A stretch of 64,000 nucleotides of DNA from Alphaproteobacteria bacterium LSUCC0719 (GTDB taxonomy: Bacteria > Pseudomonadota > Alphaproteobacteria > Puniceispirillales > Puniceispirillaceae), in contig JBFPJN010000001.1 of the NCBI GenBank assembly GCA_040839025.1, positions 744,001 through 808,000 of the forward strand, written 5' to 3'. The notes below the pieces were generated by a model. The model had not been told where the DNA came from and did not search any database. It worked only from the letters and a program-made list of their open reading frames with translations. Shown in pieces: positions 1-8,774 of this stretch (position 1 is its first letter; every line of letters begins with the position of its first letter). A program made the position numbers and the translations under genes.

Positions 1-984
1 CCCCAGCAGCAGGATGAAACCGACGATCAGGAGAACCGCCAGTGTCGGCTCAGTTGTGATACCGCCAAGCACATCGAGAACCGCCTTGCCAAAACCACCC
101 CAGGCAAGCAACCACGCAAATGATGTCGCCATTGCGATCAGGAACATCGCTGCAGCTGTCGTCACCGCCGCATCAACCAGTAAATCACAGAGAAGCCTGA
201 AGGTAAGTGTGCGATAGACGAATGTGCCCACAAGCGTGGCGTATGCGACGGCGACAACACCTGCCTCAGTTGCAGTGAACACCCCGGAAAAAATGCCGCC
301 AAGAATGATCACTGGCATCGCCAGCGCCCACAGGGCATCACGGAAGGCCGGAAGGACCAGCGGCAGCTCGCTTCGCGCCGGTGCCGGGTAACCACGTTTC
401 TTGGCAATGACATAGGCCATTGCCATCAGACCAGCGGCAACCATGAGACCCGGCACGAAACCGCCAAGGAACAGCTGCGCGATAGAGACATTGGCGATGG
501 ACCCATAAATTACCATCATGATGCTCGGCGGGATGATTGGCCCCATCGCACTCGCCGACGCATTTACCGCCACCGCATAATCAGCATCGAACCCGTTCTT
601 GCGCATGGCCGGAATCATCATCGAACCAAGGGCCGAGGCATCTGCGGTGGCCGATCCGGAAATGCCGGAAAAGAACATGTTCGACACAATGGTGACATGC
701 GCCAGCCCACCACGGATATGGCCGACAAGCGAGTTGGAGAACCTGACAATCCGTTCCGTGATGCCACAGGCATTCATCAGTTCACCCGCTATAATGAAGA
801 ACGGGATGGCGAGGAGCGTGAACGAATCAACACCGACGAAGGCGCGGGTCACTATGCTGTTCATCGGCAACGTTGCGTCAAAAAGAAGGGTCACGGCAGT
901 CGCGATGCCAAGGGCGAATGCGATTGGCATGTTGATGAGAAGCAACGCAAAGAAAGTCATGAAGAGAATGGCAAGCATCGACAT
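1..984 (-). CDS. dctM: TRAP transporter large permease (DctM family), partial at left edge
   Basis: Large membrane subunit of a tripartite ATP-independent periplasmic transporter, which takes up organic acids using an ion gradient in the inner membrane. Translation from 984 gives at least 328 residues beginning MSMLAILFMTFFALLLINMP, followed by the family stretch with GELMNACGITERIVRFS, FFSGISGSATADASALGS and MGPIIPPSIMMVIYGS. These are standard DctM signatures. Family members have about 425 residues, so roughly 100 C-terminal residues lie outside the window. The start is 3 nt after the dctQ stop, so the two are co-transcribed. The substrate-binding dctP is not visible and may lie to the left. 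Uronate uptake is inferred from the linked uxaC and uxuB. Confidence 0.93.
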   Translation of the reverse strand, partial: MSMLAILFMTFFALLLINMPIAFALGIATAVTLLFDATLPMNSIVTRAFVGVDSFTLLAIPFFIIAGELMNACGITERIVRFSNSLVGHIRGGLAHVTIVSNMFFSGISGSATADASALGSMMIPAMRKNGFDADYAVAVNASASAMGPIIPPSIMMVIYGSIANVSIAQLFLGGFVPGLMVAAGLMAMAYVIAKKRGYPAPARSELPLVLPAFRDALWALAMPVIILGGIFSGVFTATEAGVVAVAYATLVGTFVYRTLTFRLLCDLLVDAAVTTAAAMFLIAMATSFAWLLAWGGFGKAVLDVLGGITTEPTLAVLLIVGFILLLG

Positions 985-987
985 GAC

Positions 988-1491
988 CTACTCCACTCGC
1001 CTTGCAGCAGTGCTGATCCGTCTGGCAATGCGCATGAAAGCAATGAGGGCAATCAGGCCCATCGACACCGGAATAGCCATGTAGATCCAAGACATCTGCA
1101 AGCCCAGCGCCGGTGATATCTGAAACATGTTCATCTTGATCACCGGAATGCTGGCGTAAATGACCGTGCCGGCAAACCCGGCAATCAGGGCGTTGATCAG
1201 CAAGTCAAGGATGCTTCTAAGTCGCTGGGGCAATGCGTTGACAAGAAGATCAACACCCAGATGTACACCCCGAAAGAAACCGATCGCACCGCCGAGGAAG
1301 ACAATCCATACGAAGCAATACCGCGCCAGTTCTTCAGACCATGGCAGCGGTGCTTCAAGGAGATATCTAAAGATTACCTGCGCCAGCGTGACCAGCACCA
1401 TCACGATGGAGATCACGATGATCGCCAGTTTCGTCAATCCCAGAAACGGCGTCACAATGCTGTTCTCAGGCTGTGTCAAGCTAGGCTCCAT
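988..1491 (-). CDS. dctQ: TRAP transporter small permease (DctQ family)
   Basis: Small membrane subunit of the TRAP transporter, 167 residues with four hydrophobic segments. The motif PWSEELARYCFVWIVFLGGA near residues 49-68 is the hallmark of the DctQ family. It pairs with the large permease immediately downstream. It is the first gene of the leftward transcript, and its start lies 25 bp from a palindromic operator shared with the divergent LacI-type regulator, so the transporter is probably controlled by that regulator. Substrate identity (a hexuronate such as glucuronate or galacturonate) is inferred only from the neighbouring catabolic genes. Confidence 0.93.
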   Translation of the reverse strand: MEPSLTQPENSIVTPFLGLTKLAIIVISIVMVLVTLAQVIFRYLLEAPLPWSEELARYCFVWIVFLGGAIGFFRGVHLGVDLLVNALPQRLRSILDLLINALIAGFAGTVIYASIPVIKMNMFQISPALGLQMSWIYMAIPVSMGLIALIAFMRIARRISTAARRVE

Positions 1492-1515
1492 ATATCGGCA
1501 GCATTCCTGATACGA

Positions 1516-1537
1516 ATTATGAAATCGATTTCATAAT
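1516..1537. promoter_or_regulatory. Perfect 22-bp palindrome, probable LacI-family operator
   Basis: The left half is ATTATGAAATC and the right half is its exact reverse complement, with a central CG as in most LacI-family operators. It lies in the 131-bp divergent region, 25 bp before dctQ and 86 bp before the regulator gene, so a single bound dimer could control both directions. The link to this regulator is by position, not shown directly. Confidence 0.8.
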
Positions 1538-1622
1538 AATCAAACAATGCTGTCAAATATTTTATTTTTTTTTTTCCAACAAACTGATTATTGATAATAA
1601 TTAATTCAAAGAGGGCTGAGAA

Positions 1623-2732
1623 ATGACAAGAGAATCGAGAATTCGATTTCAAGATCACGCGCCACGCGTGCGTGTAACCGACGTTGCGAAGCTTGCGGAA
1701 TGTGCTCCGGCCACCGTGTCCCGCACCATCAACAATCCCGAAAAAGTATCACCTGAAAAGCGCCTCAGGATTGAAGCTGCGATGCGGGATCTTGGCTATC
1801 TGCGCAATCACGCGGCCCGCGCCCTGCGATCTCAGCGATCCCATATGATCGGGATTTTGATACCCACTCTCGCCTATGCTCTGTATGCAAATCTTGTGGG
1901 CGCCGCCAGCCGCCAACTTTCCGAGGCAGGCATCACGACGCTGATTGCCACGTTCGACTACGACCTCAAGGTTGAACTTGCCGAAGCGAAAATGCTGGTT
2001 GAGAGAGGAGCGGAAGCGCTGATTATGATCGGCCAGGACCATGACCCCGGCCTGTACAGCCTGCTCGACCAGTATGACCTCCCATTCGTCAACACCTATG
2101 TCTTTGCCCCGAATGGTACACGTCCCTGCATCGGGTTTGACAATGCCGCCGCCGCAGCAAGCATTACCAGACATCTGATCCATCTCGGCCACAGGGATTT
2201 TTGCATTATTTCCGGTATAACCAAGGATAATGACCGCACAACGCAAAGACTTGATGGGATAAAAAGGGAACTGCTGGATCACGGCATTTCTCTAGGGCCG
2301 TCACAGATTGTTGAGCGACGCTACTCAATAGCAAATGGGCGCGAAGCGTGCGCAGCGTTGCTGGCAAAGCTTGACCCCAAACCCACGGCGATCATCTGCG
2401 GCAATGACATTCTGGCGATGGGTGCGATCGTCGAGTGCACCGCCAATGGTCTGCATGTTCCACGGGACATTTCCGTGGTCGGTTTCGACAATTACGAACT
2501 TTCCAAACATTCCAATCCACCCCTGACCACCATTGATGTGCCTGCGGAGGAAATGGGAGGTGCCGCGGCAGACTATCTGTTAAGCAGACTGGAAGGGGAT
2601 GACGTACCGTCACACAGATCGGTCGATGTGCAACTGATACTCAGGGATTCGTCGGCACCACCACCTCCCAAGGGTGCCAGAACCCTTGTACAGTTACCCG
2701 GTGACCATCTGCCGACCAATGATTCCGCATGA
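1623..2732 (+). CDS. LacI family transcriptional regulator of the uronate island
   Basis: A 369-residue DNA-binding repressor or activator. The helix-turn-helix lies at about residues 17-42 (VTDVAKLAECAPATVSRTIN), the hinge helix at about 60-72, and the periplasmic-binding-protein-like sensor from about residue 75, with HLIHLGHRDFCIISG and ISVVGFDNYELS typical of GntR/LacI regulators. It is divergent from the dctQM genes and upstream of uxaC and uxuB in the same direction. The likely effector is a hexuronate or an intermediate such as fructuronate, which is inference. A short N-terminal extension of about 15 residues precedes the usual start; translation could begin further in, but no better start is evident. 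Confidence 0.92.
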   Translation: MTRESRIRFQDHAPRVRVTDVAKLAECAPATVSRTINNPEKVSPEKRLRIEAAMRDLGYLRNHAARALRSQRSHMIGILIPTLAYALYANLVGAASRQLSEAGITTLIATFDYDLKVELAEAKMLVERGAEALIMIGQDHDPGLYSLLDQYDLPFVNTYVFAPNGTRPCIGFDNAAAAASITRHLIHLGHRDFCIISGITKDNDRTTQRLDGIKRELLDHGISLGPSQIVERRYSIANGREACAALLAKLDPKPTAIICGNDILAMGAIVECTANGLHVPRDISVVGFDNYELSKHSNPPLTTIDVPAEEMGGAAADYLLSRLEGDDVPSHRSVDVQLILRDSSAPPPPKGARTLVQLPGDHLPTNDSA

Positions 2733-2798
2733 GGCTGAACGTCCTGGCTGTTGCCTCAAGAATGTTTCGGAACCGAACCGCATTACTGGAGATATTTC

Positions 2799-4205
2799 AT
2801 GCCCCTGACTGATCCGGACCGTCTGTTTCCTGTCGAGCCGCGCCTTCGCGGCATGGCGCGTGCCTTTTACGACAGCGTCAAGGACCTTCCCATCATCAGC
2901 CCGCACGGCCATTGCGAGCCGCGCTGGTTTGCCGAGAACAAACGTTTTCCGAACCCGGCAGAGCTTCTGGTGGTGCCGGATCATTACCTGTTCCGGATGC
3001 TGGCAAGCCAGGGGGTGCCGCTCACCGATCTTGGCATCCCGCGCGCCGATGGCGGCGCCACCGAACAGGATCCGCGCCTGATCTGGCAGCGCTTTGCCGC
3101 GCATTACCATCTGTTCCGCGGCACGCCGTCTGCAATGTGGCTTGATCATTCCTTCGAACATCTGTTCGGCATCGATGAAGTGCTGTCCGCCGACACCGCC
3201 GATGCCTATTACGACCATATCGACGACTGTCTTGGACGAGACACCTTCCGGCCACGGGCCCTGTTCGAGCGATTCAATGTCGAGGTGCTGGCCACAACCG
3301 ATGCCGCCACCGATGATCTGCCGTGGCACCAGCAGCTTCGTGACAGCGGATGGAACGGACGGATCGTCACCACCTACAGACCGGATGCCGCTGTCGATCC
3401 GGAATTTCCCGGCTTTGCCGACACCCTGGCCAGACTTGGCGAGATCACCGGTGAGGACACATCAAGCTGGGCAGGCTATCTGGCGGCGCACCGCGCCCGC
3501 CGCGCCTATTTCAAGACATTTGGGGCGACCGCCACCGATCACGGCCATGCCAGCGCGCGCACGGCAGACCTGCCGCTGGCCGAGGCAGAGGCGCTGTTCA
3601 CCAAGGTGGTGGCTGGCAGATGCACGCCTGAAGAGGCAGACCTGTTCCGGGGACAGATGCTGACCGAGATGGCCCGCATGAGCCTTGATGACGGGCTGGT
3701 GATGCAGATCCATGCAGGATCGCGACGCAACCATAATGCCGATATCTTTGCGCGCCATGGCCGCGACATGGGGTTCGATATTCCGGGCCGCACCGATTAT
3801 GTGGAGGATCTGAAACCGCTTTTGAACGCCGTCGGTCTGGAACCCGGCCTGACCATCATCCTGTTCACGCTGGACGAGACGGTCTATGGGCGCGAGCTGG
3901 CGCCGCTTGCCGGGGCCTATCCGTCGCTGCGGCTTGGGCCGCCCTGGTGGTTCTTCGATTCCTTCGAGGGCATCGGCAATTTCCGGCGCGCCGTGACCGA
4001 GACCTGCGGCTTCTACAACACCGCCGGCTTCAATGACGATACCCGCGCCTTCTGCTCCATACCAGCGCGGCATGATGTAGCGCGGCGATCCGACTGCGCC
4101 TATCTGGCAGAACTTGTCGGCACCGGCCGGTTGCGCGAGGCCGAAGCGTTCGAGGTGGCACACGACCTGTCCTACAGCCTCGCCAAGGCGGCCTACAATC
4201 TCTAG
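2799..4205 (+). CDS. uxaC: Glucuronate/uronate isomerase
   Basis: Converts D-glucuronate to D-fructuronate and D-galacturonate to D-tagaturonate, the first step of hexuronate breakdown. The start at 2799 has GGAG 8 bases upstream and gives 468 residues, matching the usual length of about 470; a longer reading from 2751 lacks support. The N-terminal metal-binding HGHCEP is at about residues 36-41, and the family motif HAGSRRNHN follows later, both typical of the amidohydrolase-fold UxaC family. It is followed 12 nt later by uxuB, forming a two-gene catabolic operon behind the LacI-type regulator. Confidence 0.95.
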   Translation: MPLTDPDRLFPVEPRLRGMARAFYDSVKDLPIISPHGHCEPRWFAENKRFPNPAELLVVPDHYLFRMLASQGVPLTDLGIPRADGGATEQDPRLIWQRFAAHYHLFRGTPSAMWLDHSFEHLFGIDEVLSADTADAYYDHIDDCLGRDTFRPRALFERFNVEVLATTDAATDDLPWHQQLRDSGWNGRIVTTYRPDAAVDPEFPGFADTLARLGEITGEDTSSWAGYLAAHRARRAYFKTFGATATDHGHASARTADLPLAEAEALFTKVVAGRCTPEEADLFRGQMLTEMARMSLDDGLVMQIHAGSRRNHNADIFARHGRDMGFDIPGRTDYVEDLKPLLNAVGLEPGLTIILFTLDETVYGRELAPLAGAYPSLRLGPPWWFFDSFEGIGNFRRAVTETCGFYNTAGFNDDTRAFCSIPARHDVARRSDCAYLAELVGTGRLREAEAFEVAHDLSYSLAKAAYNL

Positions 4206-4217
4206 GATCTGAAGCAT

Positions 4218-5675
4218 ATGACCACCCTGCCTCGTTTGACACGCAGCACGGCACCACCCGCTGACGGCATTGTCCATTTCGGCCCCGGTGCCTTCTTCCG
4301 CGCCTTCATCGGCCCCTATACCGAAGAGGCGATGGCGGCTGGCGGTGCCAGCGATCAAGACTGGGGCATCATCGCCGTCAGTCTGCAGAGCCCGACTGCA
4401 CGTGACGCGCTGATGCCGCAGCGCGGCCTCTATACCGCCCTGGAGCGCGGCCCGGACGGTGATATCCCGCGGCAGGTCGGGGCGATCACCAATGTTCTTG
4501 TCGCACCAGAAGACCCTGGGGCCGTTCTTGACGCCATGGCAAGGCCGGAGATACGGATCGTCAGCCTTACCGTGACCGAAAAGGGATATTGCCATAATCC
4601 GCGCAGTGGCAGTCTTCGGACCGACCATCCCGATATCGTGCATGACATTGCCACCACGGAGGCACCACGAACCGCCCTGGGGTTTCTCGTGCTGGCGCTG
4701 TCCCACCGCCGTGATGTCGGCATGCCACCCTTCACCGTGCTGTGCTGTGACAACCTGCCGTCAAACGGGGCGATGCTGCGCCAGCTTGTGATCGAGCTTG
4801 CGGGCCAGCGTGATGCCGCCGGCGCCAGTCACGGGCTTGCCAGTTGGATTGCCGATCATGTCGCCTTCCCCGCCTCCATGGTTGACAGGATCACGCCGGC
4901 AACAACGGCTGCGGATCTTGAGGAGTTTGCGACCATCAGCGGGCATCATGATGCAGCGCTTGTGATCCACGAGCCGTTCCGTCAATGGGTGATTGAAGAT
5001 GACTTTCCGCAGGGCCGTCCAGACTGGCATCTTGCCGGCGTGCAGATGGTCGGGGATGTCGAGCGGCATGAGTTGATGAAACTTCGTTGCCTGAACGGCA
5101 CCCATTCGGCACTCGCCTATCTAGGCTATCTTGCCGGCCATGAGACCATTGCCGACGCCGTTGCGGCCCCGGCCTTCGCGGCACTCTGCGAACGGCTCTG
5201 GCATGATGAGATTCTGCCAACCGTACCGCAGCCGGAGGGCGAGAATTTGGCAGCCTATTGCACGGCGCTTCTGGCACGCTACCGCAACCCGGCGATCCGT
5301 CACCGAACCTGGCAGATCGCCATGGATGGCAGCCAGAAGCTGCCGCAACGCATTCTCGGCACAGTTCGTGATAATCTGAAAAGAGGCCAGACTCCGGCTG
5401 GCCTGTGTCTGGTGATTGCCGGCTGGATGCGCTATGTCGCTGGCAAAGACGAGGCCTGTCAACCGATCGATGTCCGCGACCCGATGGCAGATCACCTCAA
5501 ACTGGCCGCCACTTCGGCCGACCCGGTATCAGCCCTGCTTTCGATCGAAGCCGTTTTCGGATCAGACCTTGCCGACAACGCGGATGTGGTGGCTGCGATC
5601 CAGTCCGCACATCGGCAACTGACAGACAGAGGCGCAACCAAAGCGGTCATGGCCTATATCGAGGGGCACACGTGA
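4218..5675 (+). CDS. uxuB: Fructuronate reductase / mannitol dehydrogenase family
   Basis: NAD-dependent polyol dehydrogenase of 485 residues. It most likely reduces D-fructuronate to D-mannonate, the step after UxaC. The N-terminal nucleotide-binding part opens with VHFGPGAFFRAF, and the catalytic segment KLRCLNGTHSALAYLGYL (near residues 288-305) has the Lys, Asn and His conserved in this family. Because uxaC products also include tagaturonate, the enzyme could instead be an altronate-forming reductase (uxaB-like); the sequence alone does not settle this. The stop codon overlaps a GTG that opens a short truncated frame (next entry). Confidence 0.87.
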   Translation: MTTLPRLTRSTAPPADGIVHFGPGAFFRAFIGPYTEEAMAAGGASDQDWGIIAVSLQSPTARDALMPQRGLYTALERGPDGDIPRQVGAITNVLVAPEDPGAVLDAMARPEIRIVSLTVTEKGYCHNPRSGSLRTDHPDIVHDIATTEAPRTALGFLVLALSHRRDVGMPPFTVLCCDNLPSNGAMLRQLVIELAGQRDAAGASHGLASWIADHVAFPASMVDRITPATTAADLEEFATISGHHDAALVIHEPFRQWVIEDDFPQGRPDWHLAGVQMVGDVERHELMKLRCLNGTHSALAYLGYLAGHETIADAVAAPAFAALCERLWHDEILPTVPQPEGENLAAYCTALLARYRNPAIRHRTWQIAMDGSQKLPQRILGTVRDNLKRGQTPAGLCLVIAGWMRYVAGKDEACQPIDVRDPMADHLKLAATSADPVSALLSIEAVFGSDLADNADVVAAIQSAHRQLTDRGATKAVMAYIEGHT

Positions 5676-5773
5676 GAATATCCGATGATGAGCTGCAATG
5701 GATGGTGCGCCCACTTCTCCAAAAGCGAATGGATCCCAATCATGTCTCTCAGGCCGCAATCCCCACAGGCTAG
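5672..5773 (+). pseudogene. Truncated start of a probable Ldh2-family (malate/lactate-type) dehydrogenase
   Basis: A GTG start overlaps the uxuB stop, in the way translationally coupled genes do. The first residues VRISDDELQWMVRPLL resemble the N-terminus of Ldh2/ComC-type malate, lactate or ureidoglycolate dehydrogenases, which usually open with a DEL...VR...L helix followed by a histidine. The frame stops after 33 residues at IPTG. The family has about 340 residues, so this is a remnant if the assignment is right. The break point is where the oppositely oriented RTX-module remnant begins, suggesting a deletion or insertion junction. The assignment rests on a short stretch and is tentative. 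Confidence 0.4.
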
Positions 5774-6138
5774 ATTTCTATAGCTGCCATGCCGAGACCG
5801 GAAATGAAACCCGGTTCAAAATCCTCATACGTCAAATCACCCGCATAATCCATCAGGACCGCGTGGACACCATGCTCGGCAGGATTGCTCCGGTTGTAGC
5901 CTTCAACATACCTGTACAGCACTGTGTCGGTAAGGCCATTCCGATCCACGTCCTCATGCCGATAGAGAACGTGCCAGCGATCCGCAACCCGCAACTTATC
6001 CCCGTCCGATCTGCTGAAGTCACGAATGATGTCGGCCCCACAAGCTGATCCCGCGACGTCGCTCACATCGAACTGGTCGGCGCCGGTCCTCCGGACACCT
6101 TCTCCCCTCGGCACGGCCGTCGGCGATGACGGCCTCAC
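5770..6138 (-). pseudogene. Detached second copy of the RTX protein's C-terminal module
   Basis: An open frame of 122 residues begins with GTG overlapping the stop of the RTX protein upstream (GTGTGA). Its residues from TGADQFDV through DIIRDFSRSDGDKL, DRNGLTDTVLY and VHAVLMDYAGDLTYEDF line up with the last module of the upstream protein (GLDRFWIN, DRITDFSREEGDYL, DNNGVRDAVLY, IYAVLLDFTDDLATRDF). The first 20 or so residues (RPSSPTAVPRGEGV) do not match and look like out-of-frame sequence. The likeliest reading is a tandem duplicate or exchanged C-terminal cassette that lost its reading frame. Coupled translation as a small separate protein cannot be excluded. Confidence 0.6.
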
Positions 6139-7643
6139 ACGATCTCGGAGACAATGCTGACATGGTACCTGAAGTCCCTCGTTGCCAGATCATCGGTGAA
6201 ATCCAACAGGACAGCGTAGATGCCGCCGTTCCCCTCGGCGTTGTCATACAGCACCGCATCCCTGACGCCGTTATTATCAGTGTCAATCCGCCGGTAACAG
6301 ATTGTTTTCGGCCAAAGATGTGCATCCATTGCGAGATAATCGCCCTCCTCACGGGAGAAGTCGGTGATGCGGTCGGCGCCGGCAAGGTCGGCCGACTTGT
6401 GATTGATCCAGAACCGGTCGAGTCCCTCGCCGCCGGTCAGAACGTCACGGTCGTGGCCACCGTCGAGATCGTCAGCCCCGTCCCCGCCGATCAGGTGGTC
6501 ACGGCCGCCGCCGCCTATCAGCTCGTCACTGTCATCACCTCCGTGCAACCGGTCATCACCGAACCTGCCAGTGAGGTTGTTATTCCCGTCCCCGCCGTCG
6601 AGGTGATTGGCACCGGCTTCAGCAGAGCGGAGATATTCCTCTACATCGCCATTACCGTCCCGGCCGACCTGTGAGACCCTGATCAGGATGTCATCATTCA
6701 CGAGATGCGCCGATTTCAGCCTCCCTGTCCAGCCGGTCAGCACCGCGTAATGCACTTCGGTGTTGGTCGTGCCGTTGAAGGCCGTCACAAGCGTGCTTTT
6801 GCCACCCGTCGCAGTGGGGTCATTGACCTGGCGGTACCACACCTCGGTCACACCGTCGGCGAAGCGAAGACTGTCATTGGCTTCATCAAAACCGTCCACC
6901 CGCGTTGCCAGACCGAGGATGCCGGCAAGATCCTGCTGCGAGGTCTGGGCATGCGCGGCTGTCAGGTCATGCGCCTCCTCCACCTCGACAAGATGGAGGC
7001 TGATCTCGGTGCGTTGCGGGCGGCCATCCTGGCGGGTGAGCGCGATCAGCTGCACGGCAATGCCGGCATCGATCTCCGCAGGGCTCAGGCTCACATCAGG
7101 GCGCAGTTTCAGCGTTGTGCCGTCAAGCATGAACTTGTCCCTGTGCGTGCGCACGAAATACCGCACCGGCACATCGCCGTCCGGGTCGAACGCCCGCACT
7201 GTGGTGATGGTGGCCCCGGCGGCGGCGCTGCCGCCATGGAGCCCGACCGTGATCCGGTCGATGATGTTGCCCGCGGCATCGGTGAAGACAGGCGCCTCAT
7301 CGACGTCACCTATGCTGATGGCCACGTCAACGATCATATCCTCATCATCCGCGGGATCCTCGCCAAGGAACAGCGCGTCCACAGTGACATTGATCCGCGG
7401 CGGATCGCCCGCCGCCTCGAAATCCGGCACCACGCCGGGCGCCAGCGTCAGCGTGCCATCGGGCGCCAGCAGGACTTTGCCCGCATCCGGCCCAGACAGG
7501 GTGTAAAGGGTCTCGCCAGCACCGCCGCCATCAAAGGCAATGCGGCCAATGACACTGCCGGCAGGGCTGTTCTCGTCGATGCTGAGACTGTAGCGGTTGG
7601 TGGCGGCGTCAAAAGTCGCGCTGTCGGTGTTGATGAATGGCAT
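6135..7643 (-). CDS. Secreted RTX protein with cadherin-like repeats
   Basis: A 502-residue calcium-binding protein, probably exported by a type I secretion system using its C-terminal RTX region. Residues 1 to about 110 and 110 to 215 look like cadherin-type repeats (YSLSIDENSPAGSVIG; DVDEAPVF). About seven glycine-rich nonapeptides follow near residues 365-430, for example GGGGRDHLI, GGDGADDLD and GGEGLDRFW. A terminal module with DRITDFSREEGDYL and a calcium-loop-like DTDNNGVRD closes the protein. No enzyme domain is visible, so adhesion or a surface role is inferred. The start has GGGGAGG 8 bases upstream. No T1SS genes are in the window. The downstream DNA carries a second, out-of-frame copy of the terminal module. 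Confidence 0.85.
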   Translation of the reverse strand: MPFINTDSATFDAATNRYSLSIDENSPAGSVIGRIAFDGGGAGETLYTLSGPDAGKVLLAPDGTLTLAPGVVPDFEAAGDPPRINVTVDALFLGEDPADDEDMIVDVAISIGDVDEAPVFTDAAGNIIDRITVGLHGGSAAAGATITTVRAFDPDGDVPVRYFVRTHRDKFMLDGTTLKLRPDVSLSPAEIDAGIAVQLIALTRQDGRPQRTEISLHLVEVEEAHDLTAAHAQTSQQDLAGILGLATRVDGFDEANDSLRFADGVTEVWYRQVNDPTATGGKSTLVTAFNGTTNTEVHYAVLTGWTGRLKSAHLVNDDILIRVSQVGRDGNGDVEEYLRSAEAGANHLDGGDGNNNLTGRFGDDRLHGGDDSDELIGGGGRDHLIGGDGADDLDGGHDRDVLTGGEGLDRFWINHKSADLAGADRITDFSREEGDYLAMDAHLWPKTICYRRIDTDNNGVRDAVLYDNAEGNGGIYAVLLDFTDDLATRDFRYHVSIVSEIV

Positions 7644-8300
7644 GGCTGGTTCCTCCCCTCAAAGGCTCGAACACAGCGCCACAATGATCGTCAGTACAGG
7701 CACTTCCACCGTTTCGAACGGCACCCGGTTACCGGGTAAAGTTTTACTTCACACCATCAAAGGGGAGTTAAATTTTGGGATCAAGCGGGAATGATTCTCA
7801 GCGAGATCATCGGCTGAGGCAAAGATGCCGGAAGCAAGCATTAGCGAGTCTAAATTGGCTACAACATGCCTGAAGGACGAAGCCACAGCTTCAATTCGTT
7901 ACTTTCCGCCTAGCCTCGGCGCCCAGCGCGTCGATGCGAAGCTGTTAGCTGGCATCCTCCCTACCTTCAGCAACAGTGCCGTTGGCAACGTCACTTGCCA
8001 CAACGAGTTAGGCCGAGATTGAAGGTTAGGCCGCCTTCGCCCTCGCCGAGATTCGATCCCATTCCACGTCGATAAAGCGGATGGAGTACGTTTCTTCCTT
8101 CGTATCAGGGGCATTTCGGGAAACTCTCATAGGCCGAATCTTGTGTCGCCAGCGTACTACAGTTTGCGGCCAATTCGCTGTCTGCTACACTTTTGGGCCT
8201 TTTTTATGCTGGGTTCTCCGGGTTCCGCCCCTTCCTTGACCCCTCGCTGAAATGAACATACGCTGAAAAGCGGTCTTTCACTGCGATGAAATGCAAGGGA
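7644..8300. other. 657-bp region between the RTX gene and tRNA-Asp
   Basis: This stretch holds the upstream region of the RTX gene on its left side and one short frame at 8026-8130 that may be a gene remnant. The motif GTTAGGCCG occurs twice near 8006-8034. No full-length gene, tRNA or strong terminator is visible. Together with the neighbouring broken frames it looks like a rearranged accessory segment ending at the tRNA-Asp gene. Confidence 0.5.
8026..8130 (-). pseudogene. Possible ribbon-helix-helix / MobC-like N-terminal remnant
   Basis: A 34-codon frame reads KEETYSIRFIDVEWDRISAR before AKAA and a stop. The pattern of a basic start, a short beta strand and an E-W-x-x-I helix resembles N-termini of plasmid mobilisation (MobC-like) and other ribbon-helix-helix proteins, which continue with a glycine turn and a second helix that is absent here. 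It lies about 170 bp from the 3' end of tRNA-Asp, a common place for mobile-element debris. The match is short, so this is a suggestion only. Confidence 0.3.
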
Positions 8301-8377
<77 letters not shown>

Positions 8378-8623
8378 GAGGCGGCACGGTCACCGGCATG
8401 TCAAAGCCGGCCACCACCACGGTGGCAAACAAGTAGAACAAGCCCCCTCAGCTGTCAAGCGGCAGCAGACCATCATCGGCTGTTTTTTGTTACTTTTTAT
8501 TCCACCAGGATCGCAGACAGGAACAGCCCACGCCCGATTGCCGGCCAGCTGCCGGCACCAACCGGACAAACGCCGATGATGCCGCTCGCGGCACAACAGG
8601 TAATGCTGGATCATGAAGGGGAA

Positions 8624-8699
8624 TGGTGGGTGGTGAGGGGTTCGAACCCCCGACCTACTCGGTGTAAACGAGTTGCTCTCCCAGCTGAGCTAACCACCC
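8624..8699 (-). tRNA. tRNA-Val (anticodon TAC)
   Basis: The minus strand folds with acceptor GGGTGGT paired to ACCACCC, discriminator A and encoded CCA. The anticodon loop TTTACAC carries TAC at 8664-8666, read between the stem ACTCG/CGAGT. The D arm TAGCTCAGCTGGGAGAGC is standard. It sits just downstream of the HU gene on the same strand and may be processed from that transcript. Confidence 0.97.
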
Positions 8700-8774
8700 G
8701 AACCGTTTGGCGCAAACGCCAAAATACAACGCCGACCCTTATATAGGGCCGGCGTCGAAAAAGATAGCCAAAAT

